Shown here: one piece after another, positions 16,973 to 24,849 of the stretch
Layout: each line of letters starts with the position of its first letter
Position numbering within the stretch: position 1 is the stretch's first letter
Source: Neotamlana nanhaiensis
GTDB taxonomy: Bacteria > Bacteroidota > Bacteroidia > Flavobacteriales > Flavobacteriaceae
Assembly (NCBI RefSeq): GCF_000943555.1
Contig: NZ_JTDV01000005.1
Coordinates: 361,732 to 425,731 of the forward strand
Direction of reading: 5' to 3'
DNA: 64,000 bases
Notes under the pieces: model-generated
Seen by the model: the letters and a program-made list of their open reading frames with translations, nothing else
What the model was told of the DNA's origin: nothing
The model's database searches: none
Position numbers and translations under genes: made by a program

Positions 16973-18343
16973 ATCTACGCAATAGTCGACATAGAAACCA
17001 CGGGCGGTAAATACAACGAAGAAGGTATTACCGAGATTGCCATTTATAAATATGATGGTCATGAGGTGGTAGATCAATTTATTAGTCTTGTAAATCCAGA
17101 GCGCGAAATTCAACCTTTTGTGGTTAATTTAACGGGCATAAACAGTAACATGCTTCGCAACGCACCTAAATTTTACGAAGTAGCTAAACGCATTGTTGAA
17201 ATTACAAACGATTGTATTCTTGTGGCTCATAATGCCAAATTCGATTACCGAATTTTACAAACCGAATTTCGTCGCTTAGGCTTCGATTACGAACGCAAAT
17301 CGTTGTGCACGGTAGAACTGTCGAAATATTTAATTCCCGATCAACCTTCGTATAGTTTAGGTAAATTGGTACGTTCGCTTGGTATTCCTGTAACCGACAG
17401 ACATCGCGCTTCTGGCGATGCTCTAGCTACGGTAAAATTGTTTAAATTATTGCTGAGTAAAGATTCAGAAAAAAAGATAATACAAGAATCCATCAGGCAA
17501 AATCCGAAGCACCAATTGGAGCCTCGACATTTAGATATTTTAAGCGAGCTACCTTCGATTACTGGTGTTTACTATATTCATAATAGTGATGGCGATATCA
17601 TTTATATTGGAAAAAGTAACAACATAAAAAAGCGCATAAATCAGCATTTTACGGGCACAAATCCGAAATCAAAAAAAATCCAAGCTAAAGTTTATGCGGT
17701 AACTTACGAAGCTACGGGTAGCGAATTAGTAGCTCTTCTAAAAGAAAGTGAAGAAATTAAGCGAGTTAAACCCATTTACAATCGCGCGCTAAGACGTAAT
17801 ATTTTCACGCATGCCTTATATAGTTTTAAAGATGATAAAGGCTATATTAATTTAAAGATTGATGCTGCCGATGGCCGAAAAAAACCAATTACAACCTTTA
17901 GCAATCGCCAAAGTGGAAAAAGTTTTATTACTAAAGCAGTTGAAGATTATACCCTTTGCCAAAAACTAAGTGGATTGTACAATACCAAAACCAGCTGTTT
18001 TAATTACGAAATAAAGGCCTGTAATGGCGCGTGTATTGAGAAAGAAACACCCGAAGATTATAACAAACGTGTTTTAGCATTAATTGATAAAAACAGTTAT
18101 GCCAACAAAAACATGGTTATTATCGATAAAGGTCGCGATGTGGATGAACGCAGTGCTATTTTAATAGAAAATGGCGTTTTTAAAGGTTTAGGCTTCTTCA
18201 ATTTAAACTATCAAATTAATACTATTGAGGTTTTAGAATCTATTATAACTCCAATGCAAAACAACCGAGATACACAGCATATTATTCAAAGTTATCTCAG
18301 AAAAAATAAAAGACTAAAAATCATCACAATAAAAACTACATGA
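16973..18343 (+). CDS. DnaQ-like exonuclease fused to a GIY-YIG nuclease domain (apparent ATC start)
   Basis: About 456 residues if started at ATC 16973. The N-terminal DEDD exonuclease begins Y-A-I-V-D6-I-E8-T-T-G, has H-N-A-K-F-D (86-91) and closes with H-R-A-S-G-D (144-149). A GIY-YIG domain follows (T-G-V-Y-Y-I-H...I-I-Y-I-G-K-S-N-N-I-K-K-R, about 197-221), as in UvrC/Cho. An in-frame TAA at 16967-16969 limits the frame upstream, and the first GTG (17063/17066) would delete the D-x-E metal site. ATC sits exactly where relatives have Met before Y-A-I. Likely a DNA repair or processing nuclease; this exonuclease/GIY-YIG fusion is known in Bacteroidota. Its stop overlaps the next gene by four bases (ATGA). 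Confidence 0.85.
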   Translation: MYAIVDIETTGGKYNEEGITEIAIYKYDGHEVVDQFISLVNPEREIQPFVVNLTGINSNMLRNAPKFYEVAKRIVEITNDCILVAHNAKFDYRILQTEFRRLGFDYERKSLCTVELSKYLIPDQPSYSLGKLVRSLGIPVTDRHRASGDALATVKLFKLLLSKDSEKKIIQESIRQNPKHQLEPRHLDILSELPSITGVYYIHNSDGDIIYIGKSNNIKKRINQHFTGTNPKSKKIQAKVYAVTYEATGSELVALLKESEEIKRVKPIYNRALRRNIFTHALYSFKDDKGYINLKIDAADGRKKPITTFSNRQSGKSFITKAVEDYTLCQKLSGLYNTKTSCFNYEIKACNGACIEKETPEDYNKRVLALIDKNSYANKNMVIIDKGRDVDERSAILIENGVFKGLGFFNLNYQINTIEVLESIITPMQNNRDTQHIIQSYLRKNKRLKIITIKTT

Positions 18344-20301
18344 AAAAAAGTTACATCTTCGCTCTGTTTTTAACCTACTCTATTTTATCATTTTCTCAAG
18401 CTATTGAGGTGGAACCCAGCTTTAGAGTTTCGCTTAAAGACTTAAAAATGAATTCCTTCGAAAAAGACACCACGGCTAATGCTGTTGTGCTTTACGAATA
18501 CGGAAAAAGCTACATAGAACCTCATCATTATAAGTTAATTACCGAAAAAAAGTTTAAAATTAAACTATTAAATAAAGACGGATTTAAACATGCCAGCGTA
18601 AATATTCATTTGTATAAAAAAGATAATTTTATGCTAGAATTTGTTGATGATATTGTGGCCACCACCTATAATTTAGAAAACGGAGAGGTAGTGACTACAA
18701 AACTTAAAAAAAATCAGATTTTCACTGAAAAATACGATGATAATCATACAATTAAAAAATTCACACTTCCTAATATAAAAGAAGGCTCCGTTATTTCGTA
18801 TAGCTACAAAATTGAAAGTCCGTTTAAATTTAAATATCATCCTTGGTATTTTCAAAGCGACATTCCAAAAGTGTATAGCGAATATAATACAAGTATTCCT
18901 GCAAACTACCGCTACCATATTAAATTAATTGGAGGTAAAAAACTTGCTATCAACGAAAATAAATTAGAAAAAGATTGTCTTAGAGGTGGTAACGGCGGTG
19001 TAGCTAGTTGTTTTGTATCTCGATATGCTATGAAAGATATGCCCGCTTTTATTGAAGAAAGCTACATGACCACAAAATACAATTACCTCTCAAGAATTGA
19101 ATACGAACTTGAAACCTTCTCGGGTTTTGATGGCACAAAACAAGACTTTACCAAAAGTTGGAAAGATGTTGACAAAGAACTTAGAACCGATAAAAACATT
19201 GGTAAACAACTTAGAAAATCTGTTAAAATTGAAGAAATTTTACCTCAAAACATCATAAATGAGCCAGATGCTTTAAAAAGGGCACAGGCTATTTACAAAT
19301 TTGTTCAAGACAATTATACATGGAATGAAGAATTCGCAATGTTTAAAGATGTATCGGTAAAAGATTTAATTAAAGAAAAATCGAGTAACGCCACGGCCAT
19401 AAATATTTTGCTTAATATCTTGCTTGAAGAATCGGGTATAACCTCATATCCTGTTTTACTTTCTACTAGAGGAAATGGTTTTGCAACAAAAATTTTCCCT
19501 GTATTAACCGATTTTAATTATTTAATTGCAAAAATCTCTATTGACGGAAAAGATTATCTTCTCGATGCTACCGATGGTTATTTAACCTTTGGAGAACTCC
19601 CTTTTAGATGTTTAAACCAATACGCACGTCTTCTAGATTTTGAAAGCGAAAGTTCTTGGATAGATATTCAACCAGCATCAAGATCTTCTAAAATGTACAC
19701 TGTGTCTTTAAGTTTCGATGAAAACCAAAATCTAACTGGCACCGTAAAAAACAGGCTAACGGGTTACAATGCGTATTTTGCAAAACAAGATTATTTCCCC
19801 AACGACGAAGCCTATGTGGAAGAACTTACAAACAACTCCCCTTTTATAGAGATTAGTAACCATAGTGTTAGCACAGAACAAGACAGTAAAATGTTTTCCG
19901 AGTCGTACGATATAGAATACATACAAGACGAAACCGGAGAAAACATTTATATTAATCCGTTTGTAATAAAGTTTTTTAAAGAAAACCCTTTTAAATTACA
20001 AGAGCGTTCCTACCCTATCGATTTAGGATTTAAACGCAACTATTTATACACAACCACTTTAAACATTAACGATAACCATACCGTAAAGGAACTCCCCGAA
20101 TCAGTTCGATTAGGTTTACCAAATAATACTGGCGAGATTAATTTTAATGTAACACAATTAGGTAACGTTTTAAGTTTAACCTTTAAACTTAGTTTAAACA
20201 GCGAAATTTATCCTGCTTATTATTACCCATACCTTAAGGAATTTATGAGTAAAGCGGTGGATATTCAAAAAAATTCAATCATTGTGCTTACTAGCAAATA
20301 G
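18340..20301 (+). CDS. DUF3857/transglutaminase-like exported protein, copy 1
   Basis: 653 residues with a signal peptide (about 1-20, ending F-S-Q). The N-terminal DUF3857 region (about 55-240) includes A-V-V-L-Y-E-Y-G and N-I-K-E-G-S-V-I-S-Y-S-Y-K-I-E-S-P. A transglutaminase-like core follows (about 315-430) with A-I-Y-K-F-V-Q-D-N-Y-T-W, S-S-N-A-T-A-I-N-I-L-L-N and L-L-D-A-T-D; the usual catalytic Cys after S/G is replaced in this block by S-S-N-A, so enzyme activity is doubtful. A DUF3858-like C-terminus follows. Coupled to the nuclease gene by ATGA. The next gene is a near copy. Confidence 0.85.
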   Translation: MKKSYIFALFLTYSILSFSQAIEVEPSFRVSLKDLKMNSFEKDTTANAVVLYEYGKSYIEPHHYKLITEKKFKIKLLNKDGFKHASVNIHLYKKDNFMLEFVDDIVATTYNLENGEVVTTKLKKNQIFTEKYDDNHTIKKFTLPNIKEGSVISYSYKIESPFKFKYHPWYFQSDIPKVYSEYNTSIPANYRYHIKLIGGKKLAINENKLEKDCLRGGNGGVASCFVSRYAMKDMPAFIEESYMTTKYNYLSRIEYELETFSGFDGTKQDFTKSWKDVDKELRTDKNIGKQLRKSVKIEEILPQNIINEPDALKRAQAIYKFVQDNYTWNEEFAMFKDVSVKDLIKEKSSNATAINILLNILLEESGITSYPVLLSTRGNGFATKIFPVLTDFNYLIAKISIDGKDYLLDATDGYLTFGELPFRCLNQYARLLDFESESSWIDIQPASRSSKMYTVSLSFDENQNLTGTVKNRLTGYNAYFAKQDYFPNDEAYVEELTNNSPFIEISNHSVSTEQDSKMFSESYDIEYIQDETGENIYINPFVIKFFKENPFKLQERSYPIDLGFKRNYLYTTTLNINDNHTVKELPESVRLGLPNNTGEINFNVTQLGNVLSLTFKLSLNSEIYPAYYYPYLKEFMSKAVDIQKNSIIVLTSK

Positions 20302-20536
20302 ATTTACTTTTTCTTATTTTTAATTGTAATGAAGGAAATGAAAAACTTAGAAAAAAATACATAAAATTTCATAAGTACTAATTAATAGTAATATAATAAA
20401 CCGCTCTTTTGACTTTAATCGGTATTATAAAAGTATACGGAGCGGTATAACTGCTTCAATTTTTTAGAAAAATAAATAACAAGCATGCTATTTAAAGTAT
20501 ATTAAGAAAATTATAAATGCTCATACTAAACAACAC
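20302..20536. other. Gap between the two DUF3857 copies
   Basis: 235 bases with no gene. The first 20 bases after the stop are the same as those after copy 2. ACCGCTC (20401-20407) and GAGCGGT (20440-20446) form a 7-bp inverted repeat with a ~32-base loop. No clear terminator or promoter consensus. Confidence 0.4.
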
Positions 20537-22495
20537 ATGAAAAAAAGTTATTACTTCGCTCTGTTTTTTATCTTCTCGTTATTTACATTTTCCCAATCAA
20601 TTAAAACTGAACCAAGCTTTAGAGTTTCTCTTAAAGATTTAAAAATGAGCTCTTTTGAAAAAGACACTACTGCTAATGCCGTTGTGCTTTACGAATATGG
20701 CAAGAGCTACATAGAACCACATGATTATAAACTAATTACTGAAAAAAAATTTAAAATTAAATTATTAAACAATAATGGTTTTGAACATGCCAATGTTATT
20801 ATTCATCTGTTCAAAAAGGATAATTCTATGCTAGAATATGTTTATGATATAGTAGCAAACACCTATAACCTAGAAAACGGTGAAGTAATAATCACAAAAC
20901 TTGAAAAAGATCAAATTTTTACCGAGCAATACGACGATAATCATAGTTTTACCAAATTCACATTACCCAACGTCAAAGAAGGTTCGGTAATTTCTTATAG
21001 CTATAAAATTGAAAGTCCATTTAAATTTAAATATCATCCTTGGTATTTTCAAAGTGATATACCAAAAGTTTATAGTGAATACAACACAAATATTCCTACA
21101 AATTACTGTTATCACACAAAGTTAATGGGAGACAAAAAATTAGCGGTTTATGAAGACACACTAAAAACAGATTGTCGTAGAGCAAGCAAAGGACTGTCTG
21201 CTAACTGTTGGATTTCAAAATATGTTATGAAGGATATGCCGGCTTTTATTGAAGAAGACTTCATGACAACCAAATACAATTACCTTTCAAGAATTGAATA
21301 CGAGCTTGAATCTTTATCTGCTTTTGGCAGAAAAATAAATTATACCAAAACCTGGAAAGATGTTGACAAAGAACTTAAAACCGATAAAAACATAGGGAAG
21401 CAGCTTAAAAAATCAATTCAAGTTGAAAAAATTTTACCTCAAAACATCATAAACGAACCCGATGATTTAAAAAGAGCACAAGCTATTTACAAATTTGTTC
21501 AAGACAACTATACATGGAATGAAGAATACGCAATGTTTAAAGATGTATCGGTAAAAGATTTAATTAAAGAAAAATCGAGTAACGCCACAGCCATAAATAT
21601 TTTGCTCAATATTTTTCTTAAACAATCGGGTTTAACATCATATCCTGTTTTATTATCAACAAGAGAAAATGGTTTTGCCACAAAAGTATTCCCTGTTTTA
21701 ACCGATTTTAATTATTTAATTGTAAAAACAACAATAAACGGAAAAGATTATTTACTCGATGCTACCGACAGTTATTTAACTTTTGGAGAATTACCTTTTA
21801 GATGTTTAAACCAATACGCCAGACTTTTAGATTTTGAAAACGGTAGTTCATGGATAGATGTTTTTCCATCAACAAGATCGTCTAAATTGTACAACGTAAA
21901 TTTAAGTTTCAACAAAAACCAGAATGTAAGTGGTACCGTAAAAAACAAGTTAACAGGTTACAATGCATATTTTGCAAAACATGATTATTTCTCTGATAAT
22001 GATGCTTATATCGATGAGCTTACCAACTATTCACCATTCATAGAAGTTAGCAACCATACCGTTCATACCGAAAAAACCAGTAATTCCTTTTCAGAATCTT
22101 ATGACCTAGAATATACGCAAGACGAAATAGAAGGAAACTTATATATAAATCCGTTTGTAATTAAGTTTTTTAAAGAAAACCCGTTTAAACTACAAGAACG
22201 TTCATACCCTGTCGATTTGGGCTTTAAATACAATTATTTATACACAACCGTTTTAAACTTAAACGAAAATCATACCGTAAAGCAACTTCCTGAATCTGTT
22301 CGGCTAGCCATACCCAATAACGCTGGAGAGCTTTATTTTGATGTCAATCAAATTGGAAATGTTATAAATTTAACCTTTAAACTTAGTTTAAAAACCGATA
22401 TTTATCCCCCAGACTATTACCCATATCTAAAAGAATTTATGAGTAAAGCGGTCGATATCCAAAAAAATTCAGTCATTGTACTTACTAGCAAATAG
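20537..22495 (+). CDS. DUF3857/transglutaminase-like exported protein, copy 2
   Basis: 652 residues, alignable end to end with the 18340-20301 product without large gaps; signal peptide ends F-S-Q. It has the same domain order and keeps K-Y-H-P-W-Y-F-Q-S-D-I-P, W-N-E-E-Y-A-M-F-K-D-V-S-V and S-S-N-A-T-A-I-N-I-L-L-N, again without a Cys at the usual transglutaminase position. Many substitutions are conservative and the reading frame is intact, so both copies appear to be under selection. It has a 236-base upstream gap of its own and is followed 26 bases later by the K+ channel gene. Confidence 0.85.
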   Translation: MKKSYYFALFFIFSLFTFSQSIKTEPSFRVSLKDLKMSSFEKDTTANAVVLYEYGKSYIEPHDYKLITEKKFKIKLLNNNGFEHANVIIHLFKKDNSMLEYVYDIVANTYNLENGEVIITKLEKDQIFTEQYDDNHSFTKFTLPNVKEGSVISYSYKIESPFKFKYHPWYFQSDIPKVYSEYNTNIPTNYCYHTKLMGDKKLAVYEDTLKTDCRRASKGLSANCWISKYVMKDMPAFIEEDFMTTKYNYLSRIEYELESLSAFGRKINYTKTWKDVDKELKTDKNIGKQLKKSIQVEKILPQNIINEPDDLKRAQAIYKFVQDNYTWNEEYAMFKDVSVKDLIKEKSSNATAINILLNIFLKQSGLTSYPVLLSTRENGFATKVFPVLTDFNYLIVKTTINGKDYLLDATDSYLTFGELPFRCLNQYARLLDFENGSSWIDVFPSTRSSKLYNVNLSFNKNQNVSGTVKNKLTGYNAYFAKHDYFSDNDAYIDELTNYSPFIEVSNHTVHTEKTSNSFSESYDLEYTQDEIEGNLYINPFVIKFFKENPFKLQERSYPVDLGFKYNYLYTTVLNLNENHTVKQLPESVRLAIPNNAGELYFDVNQIGNVINLTFKLSLKTDIYPPDYYPYLKEFMSKAVDIQKNSVIVLTSK

Positions 22496-22521
22496 ATTTA
22501 CTTTTTCTTATTTTTGAATTA

Positions 22522-23355
22522 ATGAGAGAAAACCAAAAACAATGGAAAAAAAGACTTCATGAAATTATTTATGAAGCAGATACTCCTGCCGGAAAACTAT
22601 TTGATGTTGTATTATTAATAGTTATTCTGGCAAGTATTCTGTTGGTTATGTTAGAAAGTGTAAAAAGTATCGATAATAAATATCACAACTTTTTAAACAT
22701 TTCAGAATGGGTAATTACCATATTATTCACCATCGAATATATTGCCAGAATAATTACCGTAAACAAGCCTATTAAATACGTTACCAGTTTTTATGGAATT
22801 ATCGATTTACTATCAACCATTCCAAAATACATCTCATTATTTTTTGGTGGCATTCATGCTTTGGCAGCTTTACGTGCATTACGACTGCTTCGCGTATTTC
22901 GTATATTAAAATTGGCACGCTATTTAGGCGCATCAAACAATTTGGTACGCGCCATAAAAGCCAGTAGAGCCAAAATATCGGTATTTCTATTTGCCGTGTT
23001 AATTGTAGCCATAATTTTAGGAACCATAATGTATTTAGTTGAAGGCGAAGAAAATGGCTTTACCAACATTCCGCGCAGCGTATACTGGTGTATCGTAACG
23101 CTTACTACCGTTGGGTTTGGCGATATAGCACCTCAAACACCACTGGGACAATTTTTAGCCTCCTTAGTTATGATTTTAGGTTACGGTATAATTGCCGTAC
23201 CAACAGGAATTGTATCGGCCGAATACACCAGCCAAACCAATACCAATAAACCACAAACTCCACATTTAAACTCACAATCTTGCGCAAATTGTTTAGCCGA
23301 TAAGCATCAAGATGGCGCAAAGTTCTGCCACAAATGCGGGCATCCGTTACATTAA
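22522..23355 (+). CDS. Voltage-gated-type potassium channel with C-terminal zinc ribbon
   Basis: 277 residues. Five or six membrane helices at about 25-230, an S4-like segment with regularly spaced Arg (A-L-R-A-L-R-L-L-R-V-F-R, about 115-127) and the selectivity filter T-T-V-G-F-G-D near 197 identify a KvAP/ion-transporter type K+ channel. The cytoplasmic tail ends in a double-Cys zinc ribbon: C-A-N-C-L...F-C-H-K-C-G-H, which is not part of the usual channel. It lies 26 bases after DUF3857 copy 2 and is followed by a dispersed repeat element. Confidence 0.93.
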   Translation: MRENQKQWKKRLHEIIYEADTPAGKLFDVVLLIVILASILLVMLESVKSIDNKYHNFLNISEWVITILFTIEYIARIITVNKPIKYVTSFYGIIDLLSTIPKYISLFFGGIHALAALRALRLLRVFRILKLARYLGASNNLVRAIKASRAKISVFLFAVLIVAIILGTIMYLVEGEENGFTNIPRSVYWCIVTLTTVGFGDIAPQTPLGQFLASLVMILGYGIIAVPTGIVSAEYTSQTNTNKPQTPHLNSQSCANCLADKHQDGAKFCHKCGHPLH

Positions 23356-23362
23356 TATTGGG

Positions 23363-23443
23363 GCATTACCACAAGGGTCGGGCTATTCGTTACAAGTCCT
23401 CGCTCCTACGTCGCTGTGGGCTTTTCACTGCTATCCCTAATGC
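23363..23443 (-). repeat. Dispersed flavobacterial element, copy A
   Basis: Begins eight bases after the channel stop. Outer arms GCATTA (23363-23368) and TAATGC (23438-23443); interior keeps CCACAAGGGTCGGGCT and TATCCC next to the right arm. Oriented opposite to copies C and D. See copies at 31427, 45185 and 55671. Confidence 0.75.
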
Positions 23444-23503
23444 GAAGATTGGGTACAAATCATATTTTAGGTATAATTACTTCAACATAGGTTGAATTGT
23501 AGT

Positions 23504-23585
23504 GTCACGGCGAGTTACGAAGCTATCTGTTTAATCCTAATTTCAAATTAATAAGATTTACTTCGTCGTGCCTCCTCGTAATGAC
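23504..23585. repeat. BIME-like inverted pair of REP-type sequences
   Basis: The left arm GTCACGGCGAGTTACGAAG (followed by CTATCT) faces a right arm whose reverse complement reads GTCATTACGAGG...ACGAAGTAAATCT. The shared GTCA..CGAG..CGAAG..ATCT pattern is the REP type seen widely in Bacteroidota and other phyla. It lies between copy A and the miaA promoter. Confidence 0.7.
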
Positions 23586-23598
23586 GTAAACTTTGTAA

Positions 23599-23629
23599 TT
23601 TGTAAAATCATTATTTCAAATTAACTTTG
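23599..23629 (+). promoter_or_regulatory. miaA promoter, full Bacteroidota consensus
   Basis: TTTG (23599-23602), a 19-base spacer, and TAACTTTG (23622-23629) match the -33/-7 consensus exactly. Predicted transcription start is about 23633-23636, about 10 bases before the ATC at 23646. Confidence 0.75.
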
Positions 23630-23645
23630 CCAAAAACTTAAAACT

Positions 23646-24563
23646 ATCAATTCAAACCCAAAATATTTAATCGCAGTCGTTGGCCCAACAGCCATTGGAA
23701 AAACCGCATTAAGCATAAAATTGGCAAATCACTTCAACACCGAAATAATTTCGGCCGATTCGCGCCAATTTTTTAAAGACATGCAAATTGGTACTGCTGC
23801 ACCTACACCAAATGAATTGGCCGCAGCACCGCATCATTTTATTCACCATAAATCCATTAACGACGATTATAGTGTTGGTAGTTTTGAGAGAGATGCCATC
23901 GAGCGATTAAATGAACTTTATAAAAAATACGACATCGCTATTATGGTTGGCGGCTCTGGCTTATACGTTGATGCCGTTACAAAAGGCTTAGATTATTTTC
24001 CCGATGTAGATAAAAGCATTCGAGAAAAATTAAACCAAGAATTAGAAACCTTGGGTTTAACACATCTTCAAAACCAATTAAAACAACACGACGAGGTTTC
24101 ATATAACACCATTGCCATTGATAATCCACATCGCGTTATTCGCGCATTAGAAATTTGTATTGGCACAAGTAAGCCTTATTCATCATTCCTAAATAAAGAA
24201 AAAAACAACCGAAATTTTAAAACCATAACCGTTGGCTTAACTGCCGACAGAGACATCATTTACAATCGCATCAATCAGCGTGTTGATATTATGGTTAACG
24301 AAGGGTTGCTTGATGAAGTTAAAAACCTCATCCCGTTTAAACACCTAAACGCCCTAAATACGGTTGGCTATAAAGAACTCTTTAATTATTTTGACGGTAC
24401 TTGGGAACTCGATTTCGCCATATCTGAAATAAAAAAGAACTCCAGACGCTTTGCAAAACGCCAGCTTACTTGGTTTAAACGCAACGAAAACACGCTTTGG
24501 TTCGATTACCAAACACCAATTGAAACTATTATAAAATCAGTAAACAAAAACATAAAAAAATGA
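23646..24563 (+). CDS. miaA: tRNA dimethylallyltransferase (apparent ATC start)
   Basis: 305 residues if started at ATC 23646, the normal MiaA length. MiaA adds the dimethylallyl group to A37 of tRNAs reading UNN codons. The P-loop G-P-T-A-I-G-K-T is encoded at 23682-23705, ahead of the first TTG (23721), so the TTG would remove the ATP-binding site. Upstream the frame is open only to TAA 23622-23624, with no ATG, GTG or TTG. Further marks are I-S-A-D-S-R-Q-F-F, M-V-G-G-S-G-L-Y-V-D-A-V and W-F-K-R-N. It overlaps ppnP by four bases (ATGA). Confidence 0.93.
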   Translation: MNSNPKYLIAVVGPTAIGKTALSIKLANHFNTEIISADSRQFFKDMQIGTAAPTPNELAAAPHHFIHHKSINDDYSVGSFERDAIERLNELYKKYDIAIMVGGSGLYVDAVTKGLDYFPDVDKSIREKLNQELETLGLTHLQNQLKQHDEVSYNTIAIDNPHRVIRALEICIGTSKPYSSFLNKEKNNRNFKTITVGLTADRDIIYNRINQRVDIMVNEGLLDEVKNLIPFKHLNALNTVGYKELFNYFDGTWELDFAISEIKKNSRRFAKRQLTWFKRNENTLWFDYQTPIETIIKSVNKNIKK

Positions 24564-24838
24564 TACCTGTAAACGAATATTTTGATGGAAAAGTAAAATC
24601 TTTAGGTTTAAAAAACACACAAGGTAATTTTACTATTGGCGTTTTAACTAAAGGCACTTACGAGTTTAATACCTCAACCAAAGAATGGATGACTTTAACA
24701 GCAGGAAAATGGGAAATAGAATTACCAAATAGCGAGAAGAAAGTATTTGCTATTAACGAAACTTGCGAAATTCCGTCGGGTATTGCGTTTAAGGTGTATG
24801 CGCTAGAAGATTCGTCGTACTTGTGTAAATACGAATAG
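24560..24838 (+). CDS. ppnP: Pyrimidine/purine nucleoside phosphorylase
   Basis: 92 residues, a compact single cupin of the PpnP (formerly YaiE/DUF1255) family. It cleaves several nucleosides with phosphate to the base and ribose 1-phosphate. Recognised by N-x-Y-F-D-G-K-V-K-S at the start, G-V-L-x-x-G-T-Y-E-F-N-T, W-E-I-E-L-P, and F-x-I-P-x-G-like C-E-I-P-S-G-I-A-F-K-V followed by Y-L-C-K-Y at the end. It is translationally coupled to miaA and ends 11 bases before the convergent W-G-E repeat protein gene. Confidence 0.9.
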   Translation: MIPVNEYFDGKVKSLGLKNTQGNFTIGVLTKGTYEFNTSTKEWMTLTAGKWEIELPNSEKKVFAINETCEIPSGIAFKVYALEDSSYLCKYE

Positions 24839-24849
24839 AACAAGTAATT

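Noticed and set aside
17066..18343. Nuclease gene started at GTG 17066
   Set aside because: It would remove the D-I-E motif needed for metal binding in the exonuclease domain.
23721..24563. miaA started at TTG 23721
   Set aside because: It would remove the ATP-binding P-loop, which is encoded immediately upstream in the same frame.
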